Assembly (NCBI GenBank): GCA_021793515.1
Contig: JAJYSP010000019.1
Coordinates: 1-53,312 of the forward strand
Reading direction: 5' to 3'
From: Actinomycetes bacterium
Lineage (GTDB): Bacteria > Actinomycetota > Acidimicrobiia > Acidimicrobiales > RAAP-2
DNA length: 53,312 bases
In this document: positions 1 through 11,038 of the stretch, one piece after another
Layout of the letters: each line of letters begins with the position of its first letter
Numbering within the stretch: the first letter of the stretch is position 1
Translations under genes and position numbers: made by a program
Notes under the pieces: model-generated
Databases searched by the model: none
Told to the model about the DNA's origin: nothing
What the model saw: the letters and a program-made list of their open reading frames with translations, nothing else

Positions 1-41
1 CCTCGGTGTCGGACATCTTCGGCGGCGAGAACCTGCTCTGA
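1..41 (+). CDS. prs: Ribose-phosphate pyrophosphokinase, C-terminal end (partial)
   Basis: Only the last 12 codons of a gene entering from the left are present; they read SVSDIFGGENLL and end at a TGA at 39-41. The ending looks like PRPP synthetase C-termini (a Ser-Val-Ser turn, then Phe and Gly-rich residues). In actinobacteria prs lies directly upstream of rplY and pth, as here. The identity rests on this short tail plus gene order, so it is tentative. Confidence 0.5.
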   Translation, partial: SVSDIFGGENLL

Positions 42-71
42 TCCGAGTTCGCCACCTTGGCGCGCACGGAC

Positions 72-77
72 TAGACT
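72..77 (+). promoter_or_regulatory. Possible -10 box for rplY
   Basis: TAGACT fits the actinobacterial -10 consensus TANNNT and lies 51 bases before the rplY ATG, giving a short leader that contains the AGGAG ribosome site. No good -35 is visible at 17-18 bases; TTCGCC at 48-53 is the best candidate. rplY could also be read through from prs. Confidence 0.3.
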
Positions 78-128
78 CTTCGTCCTGTGTGCCGCCCTCG
101 TTTGGGCCGCAATTGGTTAGGAGTACTC

Positions 129-716
129 ATGTCGCAGGTCACCTTGAACGCATCGACGAGTCGCACGACTGGTTCGCGCACGTCGCGGCGCCTGCGCACG
201 GCCGGATCGATCCCCGGCGTCGTCTACGGCGTCGGCGCTGAGCCACTCGCCGTGGCCGTCAACGCCAAGGAGTTCCGCACTGCGGTTTCGGGCGAGCAGG
301 GGCTCAACACGCTGCTCGAACTAGACGCCGACGGCCGCCGGTTCCTGGTGATGGCCCGTGAGATTCAGCGCCACCCGGTCCGGGGCACAGTCGCGCACGT
401 CGACTTTCAGATCGTGGACCCGAACAAGCCGGTCGTCGCCGACGTGGCGCTGCACATCATCGGTGACGCCGTTGAAGTGCGACACGCGGACTGGGAGGTT
501 GACCAGCAGCTGTTCAGCCTCGAGCTTCGCACACGGCCCGACCAGATCCCCACGCACATCGACGTGGACATCACCGAGCTACGCGTTGGTGGGACCATTC
601 GAATCGCCGACCTCGTGCTTCCAGCGGGTGTCGAGCCCGTCGGCGAGCCGGCGACTGCGGTGGTCGCAACCCACGCCGGTCGATCCGCGAAGGCCGGCGC
701 CGTCGCGACGGAGTAG
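129..716 (+). CDS. rplY: 50S ribosomal protein L25, long CTC form
   Basis: This 195-residue protein binds 5S rRNA in the large ribosomal subunit. Residues 1-90 form the L25 domain: an N-terminal basic stretch (SRTTGSRTSRRLR) is followed by the family motif around IPGVVYG. Residues 95-185 match the TL5/CTC C-terminal beta domain, seen in longer general-stress forms. The start is the ATG at 129, with AGGAG 6 bases upstream; an upstream in-frame start at 87 would remove this ribosome site. The gene sits between prs and pth, the usual actinobacterial order, and ends 4 bases before the pth start. The tail after the CTC domain is short and Ala/Gly-rich. Confidence 0.92.
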   Translation: MSQVTLNASTSRTTGSRTSRRLRTAGSIPGVVYGVGAEPLAVAVNAKEFRTAVSGEQGLNTLLELDADGRRFLVMAREIQRHPVRGTVAHVDFQIVDPNKPVVADVALHIIGDAVEVRHADWEVDQQLFSLELRTRPDQIPTHIDVDITELRVGGTIRIADLVLPAGVEPVGEPATAVVATHAGRSAKAGAVATE

Positions 717-720
717 TCCC

Positions 721-1338
721 GTGTCGCTGCGGCGCTCGTTTGCCGCGACGCGTCACGGTAGTTCCAGCGCCTGGCTCATTGTTGGCCTCGCCAACCCCGG
801 TGACGACTACACCGGAAGCCGCCACAACGTCGGCGGCGACGCCGTGCGTCTCGTGGTGCAGCGTCGTGGGGGTCGCCTCACGCTCGAACGGCGTCAACGG
901 GCGATGTCGACCACGATCGAAACGACCCAGGGCTTGGTCACCCTCGCGGTGCCGACGACGTTTATGAACGAATCAGGTGCCGCCCTGCCCCCCTTGTTGC
1001 GGCGAACCTCGCTCGACGACCTGACCCGATTGCTCGTGGTCCACGACGAGCTCGACCTCGAGCCCGGCCGGCTCCAACTGAAGTGCGGCGGTGGCCTCGC
1101 CGGGCACAACGGACTCCGTTCAATCGCCAAGACCCTGGGTTCCCAGGACTTCTGTCGCCTGCGCATCGGTGTCGGCAAGCCACCGCGCAAGGAGCAGGGG
1201 GCCGACCACGTCCTGCAGCGTCAGACCGGCGCTCGTCGCGCCGCACTCGAGGCCGACGTCGAGCGCGCCGCTGACGCCATCGAGGTCCTGCTCGACGACG
1301 GATTCGACGAGGCCCAGCGGCGCGCGAATCGATCGTGA
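721..1338 (+). CDS. pth: Peptidyl-tRNA hydrolase
   Basis: Pth releases peptides from prematurely dropped peptidyl-tRNA so that the tRNA can be reused. The protein is 205 residues from the GTG at 721, 4 bases after the rplY stop. The catalytic His is in the SRHNVGG segment (normally TRHNVG), the LxNPG motif appears as GLANPGDDY, the family motif FMNESG follows near residue 85, and the conserved HDELDLEPG and GGLAGHNGLRS segments come after it. The N-terminus is about 15 residues longer than usual, so a later start is possible. The stop codon overlaps the mfd start (GTGA), which implies translational coupling. Confidence 0.95.
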   Translation: MSLRRSFAATRHGSSSAWLIVGLANPGDDYTGSRHNVGGDAVRLVVQRRGGRLTLERRQRAMSTTIETTQGLVTLAVPTTFMNESGAALPPLLRRTSLDDLTRLLVVHDELDLEPGRLQLKCGGGLAGHNGLRSIAKTLGSQDFCRLRIGVGKPPRKEQGADHVLQRQTGARRAALEADVERAADAIEVLLDDGFDEAQRRANRS

Positions 1339-4300
1339 GCGCCCCAATCGGCCTGACGCGGGTCCTCGAGCTCGCGACACCGCGCCTGAAGGACGCACTA
1401 GCCGCGGGCACGCTCACCCCGAGTGGCGCCGCGACACCGCTCGCGGTCGCGGCCCACGCCCGAGGGAACGCCCTCACCGTGGCGGTGGTCGCCACCTCGA
1501 CCGAGGCTGAACTGCTCCACGACGCGCTCGTGGCGTTGCTCGGTGACCACACGGCCGTCGTCCTGTGGCCGGCCTGGGACACGCACCCCCTCGAACGGGT
1601 CAGCCCGGATGCCTCGGTCATGGCCGCGAGGTCCTTCGTGCGCTGGCGCCTGTCCCAGGGCGAACGACCGCGCATCGTGGTCGCGCCCATCCGCGCTCTC
1701 GCCCAGATCCTCGCGCCCGATGAGTCGCCCGCGCCCATCGCCGTTCGTCGCGGCGAGTTCCGCGACCGTGATGAGCTGCTGAGCGCGCTCGTGTCGATGG
1801 GGTACCGACGTGAGTCGATCGTCGAGCACCGGGCCGAGTTCGCCGTTCGAGGCGGCATCGTCGACCTGTGGTCACCGCACGAGGAGCAACCGGTTCGCCT
1901 CGACTTCTTCGGTGACGAGATCGAGCGCGTGACCAATTTCGACGTGGCGAGCCAGCGTTCCACCGGCGACCTCGACGAGACGATGCTCATCACAGCTCGC
2001 GAGTGGCTGGCGGGGCCCGTCTCGCGCGACCGCGCTCGGCGCATGGTCTCGGCCGAGCCTTGGGGCAGCGCCGTCTTCGATCGGATCGCGGTGGGGGAGT
2101 CCTTTGACGGCATGGAGGGGTGGATGCCGCTGTTCTGTGACGAGCGACGGACCCTGCTCGACGAACTGGGTGACGCCTCGGTCTTTGTCGTCGAACCCGA
2201 ACGGGTCTCGCACCGCCTGGGTGAACTGCTCGAGGAGGAACGCGAGCTGACCGACACCGTGGCGGCGACGTGGCGCGCGAGTGAGGTCGTACCCCTGTTG
2301 CACGAGGACTGGGTACAGGTCCTGGCCCGCGGCTACGTGCCCTTCGGGGACAACCCCGGGGGCGGTGAGTTGCTCGTGAGCTCACCACCCGTCGTCCAGG
2401 GCGACCCGGCCCGGATTGCGGCGCACGTTCGCGGGTGGTCGGCCAAACGTCGTGGCGTCGTGTTGACGGCCAACGCCGCCGCGGTCGAACGCATGGCCGA
2501 CCAACTGCGCGCCGAGGGGCTCGAGGTCACCACGGACCCGCAACGGGCGCTCGACGTTCGTATCACGGTGCTGCACAGCCTGCTGCCCGCGGGCTTCGCC
2601 ATGGACGACCCCGAGGTCGTGGTCTGGAGCGAGACCGACCTCACGGGTCGGCGAACGGTGCACCGCGCCGCGCGCACCCGCACACGCACCAGTGACGGTT
2701 TCTTCGACGACCTGGCTGTCGGGAGCTACGTCGTGCACCGCCACCATGGGGTGGCCCGGTTCTCGGGCACCACCACGCGGGCCATCAACGGAACGGTGCG
2801 CGACTACCTGATCCTCGAGTTCAAGGATGGTCGCAGTTATTGGCCGACCGAGCAGATCGACGTTCTCACGCCCTACACGGGTGGCGACTCGCCGACACTG
2901 TCGCGCATGGGTGGGGCCGAATGGCAAAAGACGCGCGCGAAGGCTCGCGCTGCCGCCTACCTGGTCGCTCAGGAACTCGTCGACCTGTACCGACAGCGCT
3001 CGGTGGCGGTGGGGCACGCCTTCGCGCCCGACACGGCCTGGCAGCGCGAGGTCGAGGACCTCTTCCCCTTCACGTTGACGCCCGACCAGGCCCAGGCGAT
3101 CGAAGACGTGAAAGCCGACATGGAACGTGAGCGCCCGATGGACCGACTGGTCTGCGCGGACGTTGGATTCGGCAAGACCGAGATCGCCGTGCGGGCCATC
3201 TTCAAGGCCGTTCAGGACAATCGCCAGGCCGCGGTGCTGGTACCGACCACGTTGCTCGCGAGCCAACACTTCGCGACCCTGAGTGAGCGCTTCGCCGGCT
3301 TCCCGGTGCGCGTGGCGCTACTCAGTCGATTCGTCGAAGACGCGGATGCTCGAGCGACGATCGAGGGACTCGCCGACGGTTCGATCGACGTGGTCGTCGG
3401 CACCCACCGCCTGCTTGGTGAGGGGGTGCGCTTCAAGCAGCTCGGCCTGTTGGTCGTGGACGAGGAGCAGCGCTTCGGCGTCAGTCACAAAGAGGCGATC
3501 AAGGCGCGCTCGGTCGGGGTGGACGTGCTCACGCTGTCGGCGAGCCCCATCCCGCGCACCCTCGAGATGGCCTTCGCCGGTATCCGCGACCTCTCGATGG
3601 TCACCACGCCACCGGCCGACCGACGTCCGATCCTCACCCACGTGGGCGAGTACGACGAGGCCGCGGTCGTCGAGGCCGTGCGCCGTGAGCTACTGCGTGA
3701 GGGACAGGTCTTCTTCGTCCACAACCGCGTGTCCGACATCGACGAGGTCGCACGCCGCCTGGGCCAGTTGGTGCCCGACGCCCGGGTCGCGGTGGCCCAC
3801 GGCCAGATGGACGAGGGGACCCTCGAACGGATCATGGTCAACTTCTGGGAGCGCCGCTACGACGTGCTGGTGTGCACCACCATCGTCGAGTCTGGCATCG
3901 ACCTGCCGTCGGTAAACACCCTGATCGTTGACCGCGCCGAACGGCTGGGCCTCGGACAGCTCCACCAGTTGCGTGGACGAGTCGGACGCTCGGGGCAGCG
4001 CGCTTACGCCTACCTCTTCCACGCCGCGGGCAAGACGCTGTCCGAGACGGCCTTCGAGCGACTTCGGACCATCGGGGACAACACCGCGCTCGGCAGTGGC
4101 TTCAAGATCGCGATGCGCGACCTCGAGATCCGCGGCGCGGGCAACCTCCTCGGTCACGACCAGTCCGGTCCGGTAGCCGCCGTCGGCTACGACCTCTACG
4201 TCCAGCTGGTCGCCGAGGCCGTGGCCGAAGCAAAGGGCATCGTGGCGCCCGACGTCGTCACGATCACGTTGGACGTGCCTGGCGAGGCCCACCTGCCCAA

Positions 4301-4727
4301 GGACTACGTCGAGGCGGACGACGCCCGTCTCGAGGCCTATCGACGGCTCGCGGCCGTGTCGAGCCCCGAGTCGCTGGCCGACCTGCGCGACGAGTGGATC
4401 GACCGCTACGGGCCGCTGCCGCGCGCGGCCCAGGGTCTGCTCGATCTGGCCGAGCTCCGTCTCGCCTGTCTCGAGGTGGGGGCGAGCCAACTCACCGTGC
4501 TCCCGGCCAAGGTCGGCGTGCGTTCCACGCCGGTGGTGCGCTTTGGACCCGTCGCACTCTCGCTCAGCCAACAGATGCGGCTGCGCCGGCGCCACGGCTC
4601 GCGAGCCTATGACGAGACGACCGGGGAGGTTCGCCTCGAGGTGCCCGCGTCCTCGATCACCCCCGCGGCGCTGCGTGACCTCGTGCGAGCCACGACTGCC
4701 ACCTCGGCGTCAGAGACGACTCGGTAG
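1335..4727 (+). CDS. mfd: Transcription-repair coupling factor Mfd
   Basis: Mfd is an ATP-driven DNA translocase that removes RNA polymerase stalled at lesions and recruits UvrA. At 1130 residues it is of normal family length. Domains in order: UvrB-homology N-terminal part (about 1-350), RNA-polymerase-binding CarD/TRCF domain (about 455-560, with VHRHHGVARF), RecG-like helicase lobes (about 590-950) and the TRCF C-terminal domain (about 990-1090). Visible motifs are Walker A ADVGFGKTE, motif II DEEQRFGV, motif III TLSASPIPRT, and the QLRGRVGRS motif VI. The GTG start overlaps the pth stop by 4 bases. The order pth-mfd-(PpiC-like)-mazG resembles the mycobacterial mfd-mazG region. Confidence 0.97.
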   Translation: MSAPIGLTRVLELATPRLKDALAAGTLTPSGAATPLAVAAHARGNALTVAVVATSTEAELLHDALVALLGDHTAVVLWPAWDTHPLERVSPDASVMAARSFVRWRLSQGERPRIVVAPIRALAQILAPDESPAPIAVRRGEFRDRDELLSALVSMGYRRESIVEHRAEFAVRGGIVDLWSPHEEQPVRLDFFGDEIERVTNFDVASQRSTGDLDETMLITAREWLAGPVSRDRARRMVSAEPWGSAVFDRIAVGESFDGMEGWMPLFCDERRTLLDELGDASVFVVEPERVSHRLGELLEEERELTDTVAATWRASEVVPLLHEDWVQVLARGYVPFGDNPGGGELLVSSPPVVQGDPARIAAHVRGWSAKRRGVVLTANAAAVERMADQLRAEGLEVTTDPQRALDVRITVLHSLLPAGFAMDDPEVVVWSETDLTGRRTVHRAARTRTRTSDGFFDDLAVGSYVVHRHHGVARFSGTTTRAINGTVRDYLILEFKDGRSYWPTEQIDVLTPYTGGDSPTLSRMGGAEWQKTRAKARAAAYLVAQELVDLYRQRSVAVGHAFAPDTAWQREVEDLFPFTLTPDQAQAIEDVKADMERERPMDRLVCADVGFGKTEIAVRAIFKAVQDNRQAAVLVPTTLLASQHFATLSERFAGFPVRVALLSRFVEDADARATIEGLADGSIDVVVGTHRLLGEGVRFKQLGLLVVDEEQRFGVSHKEAIKARSVGVDVLTLSASPIPRTLEMAFAGIRDLSMVTTPPADRRPILTHVGEYDEAAVVEAVRRELLREGQVFFVHNRVSDIDEVARRLGQLVPDARVAVAHGQMDEGTLERIMVNFWERRYDVLVCTTIVESGIDLPSVNTLIVDRAERLGLGQLHQLRGRVGRSGQRAYAYLFHAAGKTLSETAFERLRTIGDNTALGSGFKIAMRDLEIRGAGNLLGHDQSGPVAAVGYDLYVQLVAEAVAEAKGIVAPDVVTITLDVPGEAHLPKDYVEADDARLEAYRRLAAVSSPESLADLRDEWIDRYGPLPRAAQGLLDLAELRLACLEVGASQLTVLPAKVGVRSTPVVRFGPVALSLSQQMRLRRRHGSRAYDETTGEVRLEVPASSITPAALRDLVRATTATSASETTR

Positions 4728-4730
4728 GCT
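4725..4730 (+). promoter_or_regulatory. Leaderless-type -10 box for the PpiC-like gene
   Basis: TAGGCT overlaps the end of mfd (its TAG stop lies inside the box) and stands exactly 6 bases before the GTG at 4737. This spacing puts the transcription start on or next to the start codon. The same layout recurs at about ten other genes in the window. Confidence 0.45.
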
Positions 4731-4736
4731 GTCTAG

Positions 4737-5819
4737 GTGCGTCGAATCACTGCCCTCTTCGTCATTGCCCTCGTCCTCGCGGTCCTCGTCGGTCGCTCCA
4801 GCATCTCCTCGGGGGTGAGCGTCAACGGGACGACCGTGTCCGCGTCCGAGGTTCGAGCCGAGTTGAGCGCCATCGCCGTGTCACCGACGCTCCAGTGCTA
4901 CCTAACCGCAATTGCCCCGGCGAGCTTCTCGGCCGGTGGCGGCTCATCGACCATGGCCGCGTCCGGAGTCGCCGCGTGGTCGAACCTGCGCATCGAGGGG
5001 ATGGCGATCGACCAGTACGTCCGCAGCCACCTGCACTATTATCCAGGCTCGGACCTCGTCAAGGCCAAGGCGTCGCTCGAATTCGAGATGTCCCAGGCCG
5101 CCGCGGCCAACTCGCTCAGCTGCCCCGGGACCGCGGCCCAGGCACTCGCGGCGATGACGCCGTCGATGCGCGACGCCGAGGTTCTCGCCCAGGCCGAGTC
5201 GCTCTATCTCGTCAGTAAGTTGAACTCGACCATCCCGCTCACCCCGAGCGCGCTGCGGACCTACTTCGATGCGCACCGCTCGAGTTACGAGACCATCTGC
5301 ATCAGCGTCGCCGAAGTGCCCACGACCGACGTCACCGCTTTCGCCGCGGCCCAGGCGAAGGGCGCCTCGGTGGCCGCGTTGGCGAGGAAGTTCTCGATCG
5401 ACCCCTCCTCACTGCACGGTGGGGTCTACGGTTGCTACGGTCCGACGTCAAACCTGTACGCGGCCGTGCGCGCGGATTCCGCGACGACCCCGCTTAACAC
5501 CTTCCCGAAGACCCCGCTGACCACGACGAGTAACGGCGTGCCCTACGCGCTCTACATCGCGCCCACCAAGCGCACCCCGACCCCGTTCGCCCAAGCCGAG
5601 GCCGCCGTGCTCGCTGACGTGCGCAACCTCAACGCGAACGCGGCCAACACCGTAAAGAACGACATTCTCAATCGAGCGGTGATCGCCGTTGATCCCGCGT
5701 TGGGCCGCTGGGCGTTCGGGACCAACGGGCCGACGGTCTTTGTGCCGGCCCTGCCGTCGACGGCCGACGTCACCGGCTCGACGACGTTGACCGCGCCGAG
5801 CGCGCTCAATTATCAGTGA
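4737..5819 (+). CDS. Exported parvulin-like peptidyl-prolyl isomerase (SurA/PpiC-like)
   Basis: A 360-residue protein with a hydrophobic N-terminal segment (residues 5-20, signal peptide or anchor; no clear lipobox Cys). Residues 25-150 resemble a SurA-type chaperone N-domain, starting with the typical VNGTTVSASEV segment. Residues about 180-290 look like a diverged PpiC/parvulin domain: a repeat-rich helix with ALARKFSID, then GGVYGCYG, matching the family pattern of small-helix, S-x-D and GG-x-G. It probably helps fold exported proteins. It lies between mfd and mazG; a different lipoprotein (LpqU) is known near this spot in mycobacteria. The stop overlaps the mazG start. Catalytic activity is uncertain because the parvulin core is weak. 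Confidence 0.7.
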   Translation: MRRITALFVIALVLAVLVGRSSISSGVSVNGTTVSASEVRAELSAIAVSPTLQCYLTAIAPASFSAGGGSSTMAASGVAAWSNLRIEGMAIDQYVRSHLHYYPGSDLVKAKASLEFEMSQAAAANSLSCPGTAAQALAAMTPSMRDAEVLAQAESLYLVSKLNSTIPLTPSALRTYFDAHRSSYETICISVAEVPTTDVTAFAAAQAKGASVAALARKFSIDPSSLHGGVYGCYGPTSNLYAAVRADSATTPLNTFPKTPLTTTSNGVPYALYIAPTKRTPTPFAQAEAAVLADVRNLNANAANTVKNDILNRAVIAVDPALGRWAFGTNGPTVFVPALPSTADVTGSTTLTAPSALNYQ

Positions 5820-7201
5820 GCGAACCCACGGTCCGCGTGGTCGGACTGGGGCCGGGGGACCGAAACCTCGTCACTGACGGCGCATGGCGCTTGATCAGTG
5901 AGTCGCCAGTCGTACGGCTGCGAACTCGTCGTCACCCCGCTGCGGCGTCGCTCGACTCCACAACGAGCTACGACGACTGGTACGACACCGCCGACTCCTT
6001 CGATGAGCTCTATGCGGCCATCGCCGATGACCTAGTGCGCTTGGCGAAGGAGGCCGGCGAAGTCATCTACGTCGTACCGGGATCGCCCGTGGTCGCCGAA
6101 CGGACCGTCGAGCTGCTCTACGAACGGCCCGTGCGGGTGGTCTGTGAACCCGCCGTCTCGGTGATCGACCTCGCCTGCAGTGCCCTCGGCCGTGACCCGA
6201 TGGCGGTGGGGCTACGCGTGGTCGACGCGCTCGGCTCCACCGAACCGCTGGTGGGCCCCGGCCCATTACTCGTGCTTCAGACCTATTCGGCCCCGGTCCT
6301 CGCCTCGGTCGCCGACCGGCTCGCGCCCGAGACGCCGGTCACCGTGCTGCACCACCTCGGACTTCCCGACCAGGTCATCGAGGTCCGACAGGCTCGCGAT
6401 CTGGCCGGATTCGCGGCTGACCACCTGACCTCACTCTGGGTGGACGAGTTGCGAAGCGCCGGGGCGGCGACCGATGACCTGGTGTCACTCACGCGCACGC
6501 TTCGCCGCGACTGTCCCTGGGACCAGGAACAGACGCACGCGTCGCTCACGCGTCACCTGCTCGAGGAGGCCTACGAAGCCCTCGACGCCCTCGAGAGCCT
6601 CGTACGAGGAGAACCCGACCCGACGCCCGACGTGATCGCCCACGTCCAAGAGGAGCTCGGCGACCTGTTGTTCCAGATCGTGTTTCACGCCGAACTCGGC
6701 GACGAGCTCGACCGCTTCAATCTGGCCACGATCGCCGACGCGGTGCGCAGCAAACTCATCGGACGTCACCCGCACGTCTTTGCGGACGTCGAGGTGCGCG
6801 ACGCGGACGACGTGGCGGCGCGCTGGGAGGTCATCAAGCAGGCCGAGAAGGGTCGCACCTCGGTGCTCGACGGGATCGCGTGGCAACTGCCCGCGCTCAC
6901 CTTGTACACCAAATTGCTGCGCAAGGCGACCTCGGTGGGCGTGGTTCGCGAGGAGCTCGCCGCCGAGGTCGCCGAGGCCGCACGGGCCCTCGCGGCCCTC
7001 GACGCCACGCCCGCGACCTCTGACGCGAGCTCGACCTCGGACGTCGATCCCGCCTGGGGCGACGCGATCGAGGCACTCGCGCGGGCCGCGTACGGCGCCG
7101 GTGTCGACCTTGAGGGTGTGTTGCGCGACCGGGTCCACCGCGTCGCCGATCGCGTCCGGGCGACTGAGTCCTCACCCGATGGTCACGAGGACACCAACTA
7201 G
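5816..7201 (+). CDS. mazG: MazG nucleoside triphosphate pyrophosphohydrolase with N-terminal tetrapyrrole-methylase-like domain
   Basis: This 461-residue fusion has the YabN layout. Residues 1-210 resemble the SAM-binding corrin/porphyrin methylase fold, with the start GLGPGDRNLVT and the YVVPGSPVVAE motif. Residues about 225-450 are MazG: the paired acidic motifs LLEEAYEALDALE and QEELGDLLFQ bind Mg, and the second half holds the conserved RHPHVFADV and WEVIKQAEK segments. MazG hydrolyses non-canonical and excess NTPs to NMP and pyrophosphate. The GTG start overlaps the preceding stop by 4 bases, and eno follows after 27 bases. Confidence 0.94.
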   Translation: MSEPTVRVVGLGPGDRNLVTDGAWRLISESPVVRLRTRRHPAAASLDSTTSYDDWYDTADSFDELYAAIADDLVRLAKEAGEVIYVVPGSPVVAERTVELLYERPVRVVCEPAVSVIDLACSALGRDPMAVGLRVVDALGSTEPLVGPGPLLVLQTYSAPVLASVADRLAPETPVTVLHHLGLPDQVIEVRQARDLAGFAADHLTSLWVDELRSAGAATDDLVSLTRTLRRDCPWDQEQTHASLTRHLLEEAYEALDALESLVRGEPDPTPDVIAHVQEELGDLLFQIVFHAELGDELDRFNLATIADAVRSKLIGRHPHVFADVEVRDADDVAARWEVIKQAEKGRTSVLDGIAWQLPALTLYTKLLRKATSVGVVREELAAEVAEAARALAALDATPATSDASSTSDVDPAWGDAIEALARAAYGAGVDLEGVLRDRVHRVADRVRATESSPDGHEDTN

Positions 7202-7207
7202 CGTTGA

Positions 7208-8962
<1,755 letters not shown>

Positions 8963-8966
<4 letters not shown>

Positions 8967-9448
8967 GCACGTTTCGTGACGCGTCGCGGGACGATCTGAT
9001 TGCCGTCGAGGCGTTGATCGGGCGCCCACTCGCCGGCCGCTGCGCGGTCGTGGTGCGCCGACTCGACGGACGACCCGTCGTGATTGAGAACGAGCCTCAC
9101 CTGCGCGACGGGACACCGATGCCGACCCTGTACTGGCTGGTCGACCGGGAACTGCACGCGTCGGTGAGCCGTCTCGAGGGCGAGGGCGGGGTCCACCGCT
9201 TCGAAGCGCTCGTCGACCCCGTCGAGTTGGCGGCGACCCACGACGACTACGCCCGGCGTCGAGACGGGGCGATCATCCAACGCGACGCGGTGGCACCGGT
9301 GGGGGGCGTCGGGGGCACGCGCCTCGGAGTCAAATGCCTCCACGCGCACCTCGCGAACTTTCTCGTCGGGGCGAACGACCCCGTCGGCGCACTGGTCGCC
9401 GCCGCCGTCGAGCTACCCGAGATACGTGTTGAGGACGTCCGTGCCTGA
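8963..9448 (+). CDS. DUF501 family protein
   Basis: A 161-residue protein of the DUF501 family. It is recognised by the cluster VVVRRLDGRPVVIENEP, then PTLYWLV, then a central VHRFEA segment, and near the end GVKCLHAHLANFL, which holds the conserved Cys and two His residues that could bind metal. No biochemical role is established for the family; its steady position between the FtsB-like gene and ppx in actinobacteria suggests a housekeeping function. The TTG start overlaps the previous stop, and the end overlaps the ppx start. Confidence 0.88.
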
Positions 9449-10361
9449 GCCGGTGGCGGTCATCGACTGCGGGTCGAACTCGACGCGCCTGCTGATCGTC
9501 GATGGCTCGGGGAGAACCCTCGAACGGGCGATGCGGATCACTCGGCTGAGTGCGGGTGTGGACGCGACGGGACACTTGGCGCCCGACGCCATGGCGCGGA
9601 CCTTCGCAGTGCTCGAAGCGTACCGGGCGCTCATGGACCGTCACCACGTGGGCGCGGGAATGGTTGTCGGCACCTCGGCCATCCGCGACGCGACCAACCG
9701 TGACGAGTTCGTCGACGGTGCGCGCCGGCTCACGGCGATCGAGGTCCGCGTGCTCGACGGACAGGCCGAAGCCGAGTTCTCCTACGACGGCGCGACGGCC
9801 GGACTGGCCACGGACGACCGTGCGACGATGATCGTCGACGTCGGTGGGGGCAGCACCGAGATCGCGGTGCGCCACGAGGGCGTGCTGCACGCGGTGTCGA
9901 TGCAGTTGGGTTGCGTGCGCGTCACCGAGCGGGCACTCGGGCGCGAGCCAGTGACCGACGAGAGACGCCGGGCGGCCCAGGCCATGATCGACGAGGCGCT
10001 CGACGCCGCGATGGCGTCCGATCCGACCTTCGCATCCACGCCGGGTGGGGTGCGCCTCATCGGACTGGCCGGGACCGTCGCCACGCTGGTCCAACTGGAC
10101 CGGGGTCTGGGGACCTACCGACGCGAGGCCGTCCACCACCAGGTGCTCACCCGCGATACCGTCCAGTACTGGCGCGACCGACTGGCCGTCGAGACTCCCG
10201 AGCAACGACTCGAACACGCCGGGATGGTGGCGGGCCGCGAGGACGTGCTCGTCGCGGGTCTGATGGTGCTCGACGCGGTCATGGGTCGGGTCGGGGTGGC
10301 GGACCTGCTCAGCTCGGAGAGCGACATCCTCGACGGTGTCGCCGCGTGGTTACTGCGGTGA
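9441..10361 (+). CDS. ppx: Ppx/GppA family phosphatase (exopolyphosphatase type)
   Basis: A 306-residue member of the ASKHA-fold Ppx/GppA family, which removes terminal phosphate from polyphosphate or hydrolyses pppGpp. Motifs: AVIDCGSNSTRLLI (phosphate loop 1), GTSAIRDATN, DVGGGSTEI (phosphate loop 2) and GLAGTVATL. The length is that of the short actinobacterial Ppx forms, which lack the HD-type C-terminal domain of E. coli Ppx. I chose the GTG at 9441, inside the DUF501 end, because GAGGA lies just upstream; a TTG at 9426 is also in frame. A PPK2-type kinase at 37.3 kb provides the opposing reaction. Confidence 0.93.
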   Translation: MPEPVAVIDCGSNSTRLLIVDGSGRTLERAMRITRLSAGVDATGHLAPDAMARTFAVLEAYRALMDRHHVGAGMVVGTSAIRDATNRDEFVDGARRLTAIEVRVLDGQAEAEFSYDGATAGLATDDRATMIVDVGGGSTEIAVRHEGVLHAVSMQLGCVRVTERALGREPVTDERRRAAQAMIDEALDAAMASDPTFASTPGGVRLIGLAGTVATLVQLDRGLGTYRREAVHHQVLTRDTVQYWRDRLAVETPEQRLEHAGMVAGREDVLVAGLMVLDAVMGRVGVADLLSSESDILDGVAAWLLR

Positions 10362-10410
10362 CGCGGGGTGTCTCGGCAACCTGGCACGATGGTGGGGTGA
10401 GGTGGCGACG

Positions 10411-11037
10411 GTGACAGCGCGAGGGACGCTCTATTCGCCGGTGACCCTGCACGGACGGCGTGTGGTGTTGCGCACGCTCAACGAGCAGGACTACGACGGT
10501 TGGCTGGAGGTGCGTACCCGCTGCCACGACTGGCTCGTGAAGTGGGAGCCCCGCTCGGCACACTCGTCGCACTTGGCCGAGGATCAACGGAGCTTCGAGA
10601 GCCGCTGCGCACTGCGCGAGCGCGAACGTCAACTGGGTAGCGGCTACGGGTTCGGCATCTTCTACGACAATCGGTTCGTGGGCGAGCTCACGCTCTCGTC
10701 GATCCAGCGAGGACCGTTGCAGTCAGCCTTCATCGGCTACTGGATCGACGAGGCGGTGGCGGGACGCGGGCTGATGCCCGAATCGGTGGTCGTCGTGCTG
10801 CAGTTCGCCTTCGAGACGCTGCGCCTGCACCGTATTGAGATCAACATCATCCCGCGGAACCGGGCGTCGCGACGAGTCGTCGAGAAGCTCGGCTTGCGCT
10901 TTGAGGGCGTGGCCGAACGCTACCTCGAGATCGACGGCGCCTGGGAAGACCACGGCCGCTACGCCATCACCGCCGAGGAATGGGCCGATCGGGCGCCCCA
11001 ACTGGTCGCCGACTGGCTGCTCCCACGGGCCGACTGA
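10411..11037 (+). CDS. GNAT N-acetyltransferase, RimJ/RimL type
   Basis: A protein of about 208 residues of the ribosomal-protein N-acetyltransferase branch of the GNAT superfamily. The N-terminal strand-helix (LHGRRVVLRTLNEQDYDGWLEVR) is typical of RimJ-like enzymes. The acetyl-CoA segment reads YWIDEAVAGRGLMPE, followed by LHRIEINIIPRNRASRRVVEKLG, the family's late motif. The substrate cannot be told from sequence. GTG at 10411 has GGTGAGG 8 bases upstream; GTG at 10402 is an alternative. It ends one base before the convergent glycosyltransferase gene. Confidence 0.88.
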   Translation: MTARGTLYSPVTLHGRRVVLRTLNEQDYDGWLEVRTRCHDWLVKWEPRSAHSSHLAEDQRSFESRCALRERERQLGSGYGFGIFYDNRFVGELTLSSIQRGPLQSAFIGYWIDEAVAGRGLMPESVVVVLQFAFETLRLHRIEINIIPRNRASRRVVEKLGLRFEGVAERYLEIDGAWEDHGRYAITAEEWADRAPQLVADWLLPRAD

Positions 11038-11038
11038 C

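Noticed and set aside
57-62. TTGGCG as the -35 of the rplY promoter
   Set aside because: Only 9 bases separate it from the TAGACT box, too short for sigma-70-type promoters.
962-2257. Minus-strand open frame of 431 codons opposite pth and mfd
   Set aside because: A Ser/Arg-rich shadow frame crossing two real genes.
9330-10217. Minus-strand open frame of 295 codons opposite ppx
   Set aside because: The + strand encodes complete Ppx motifs; the opposite frame has no recognisable domain or ribosome site.
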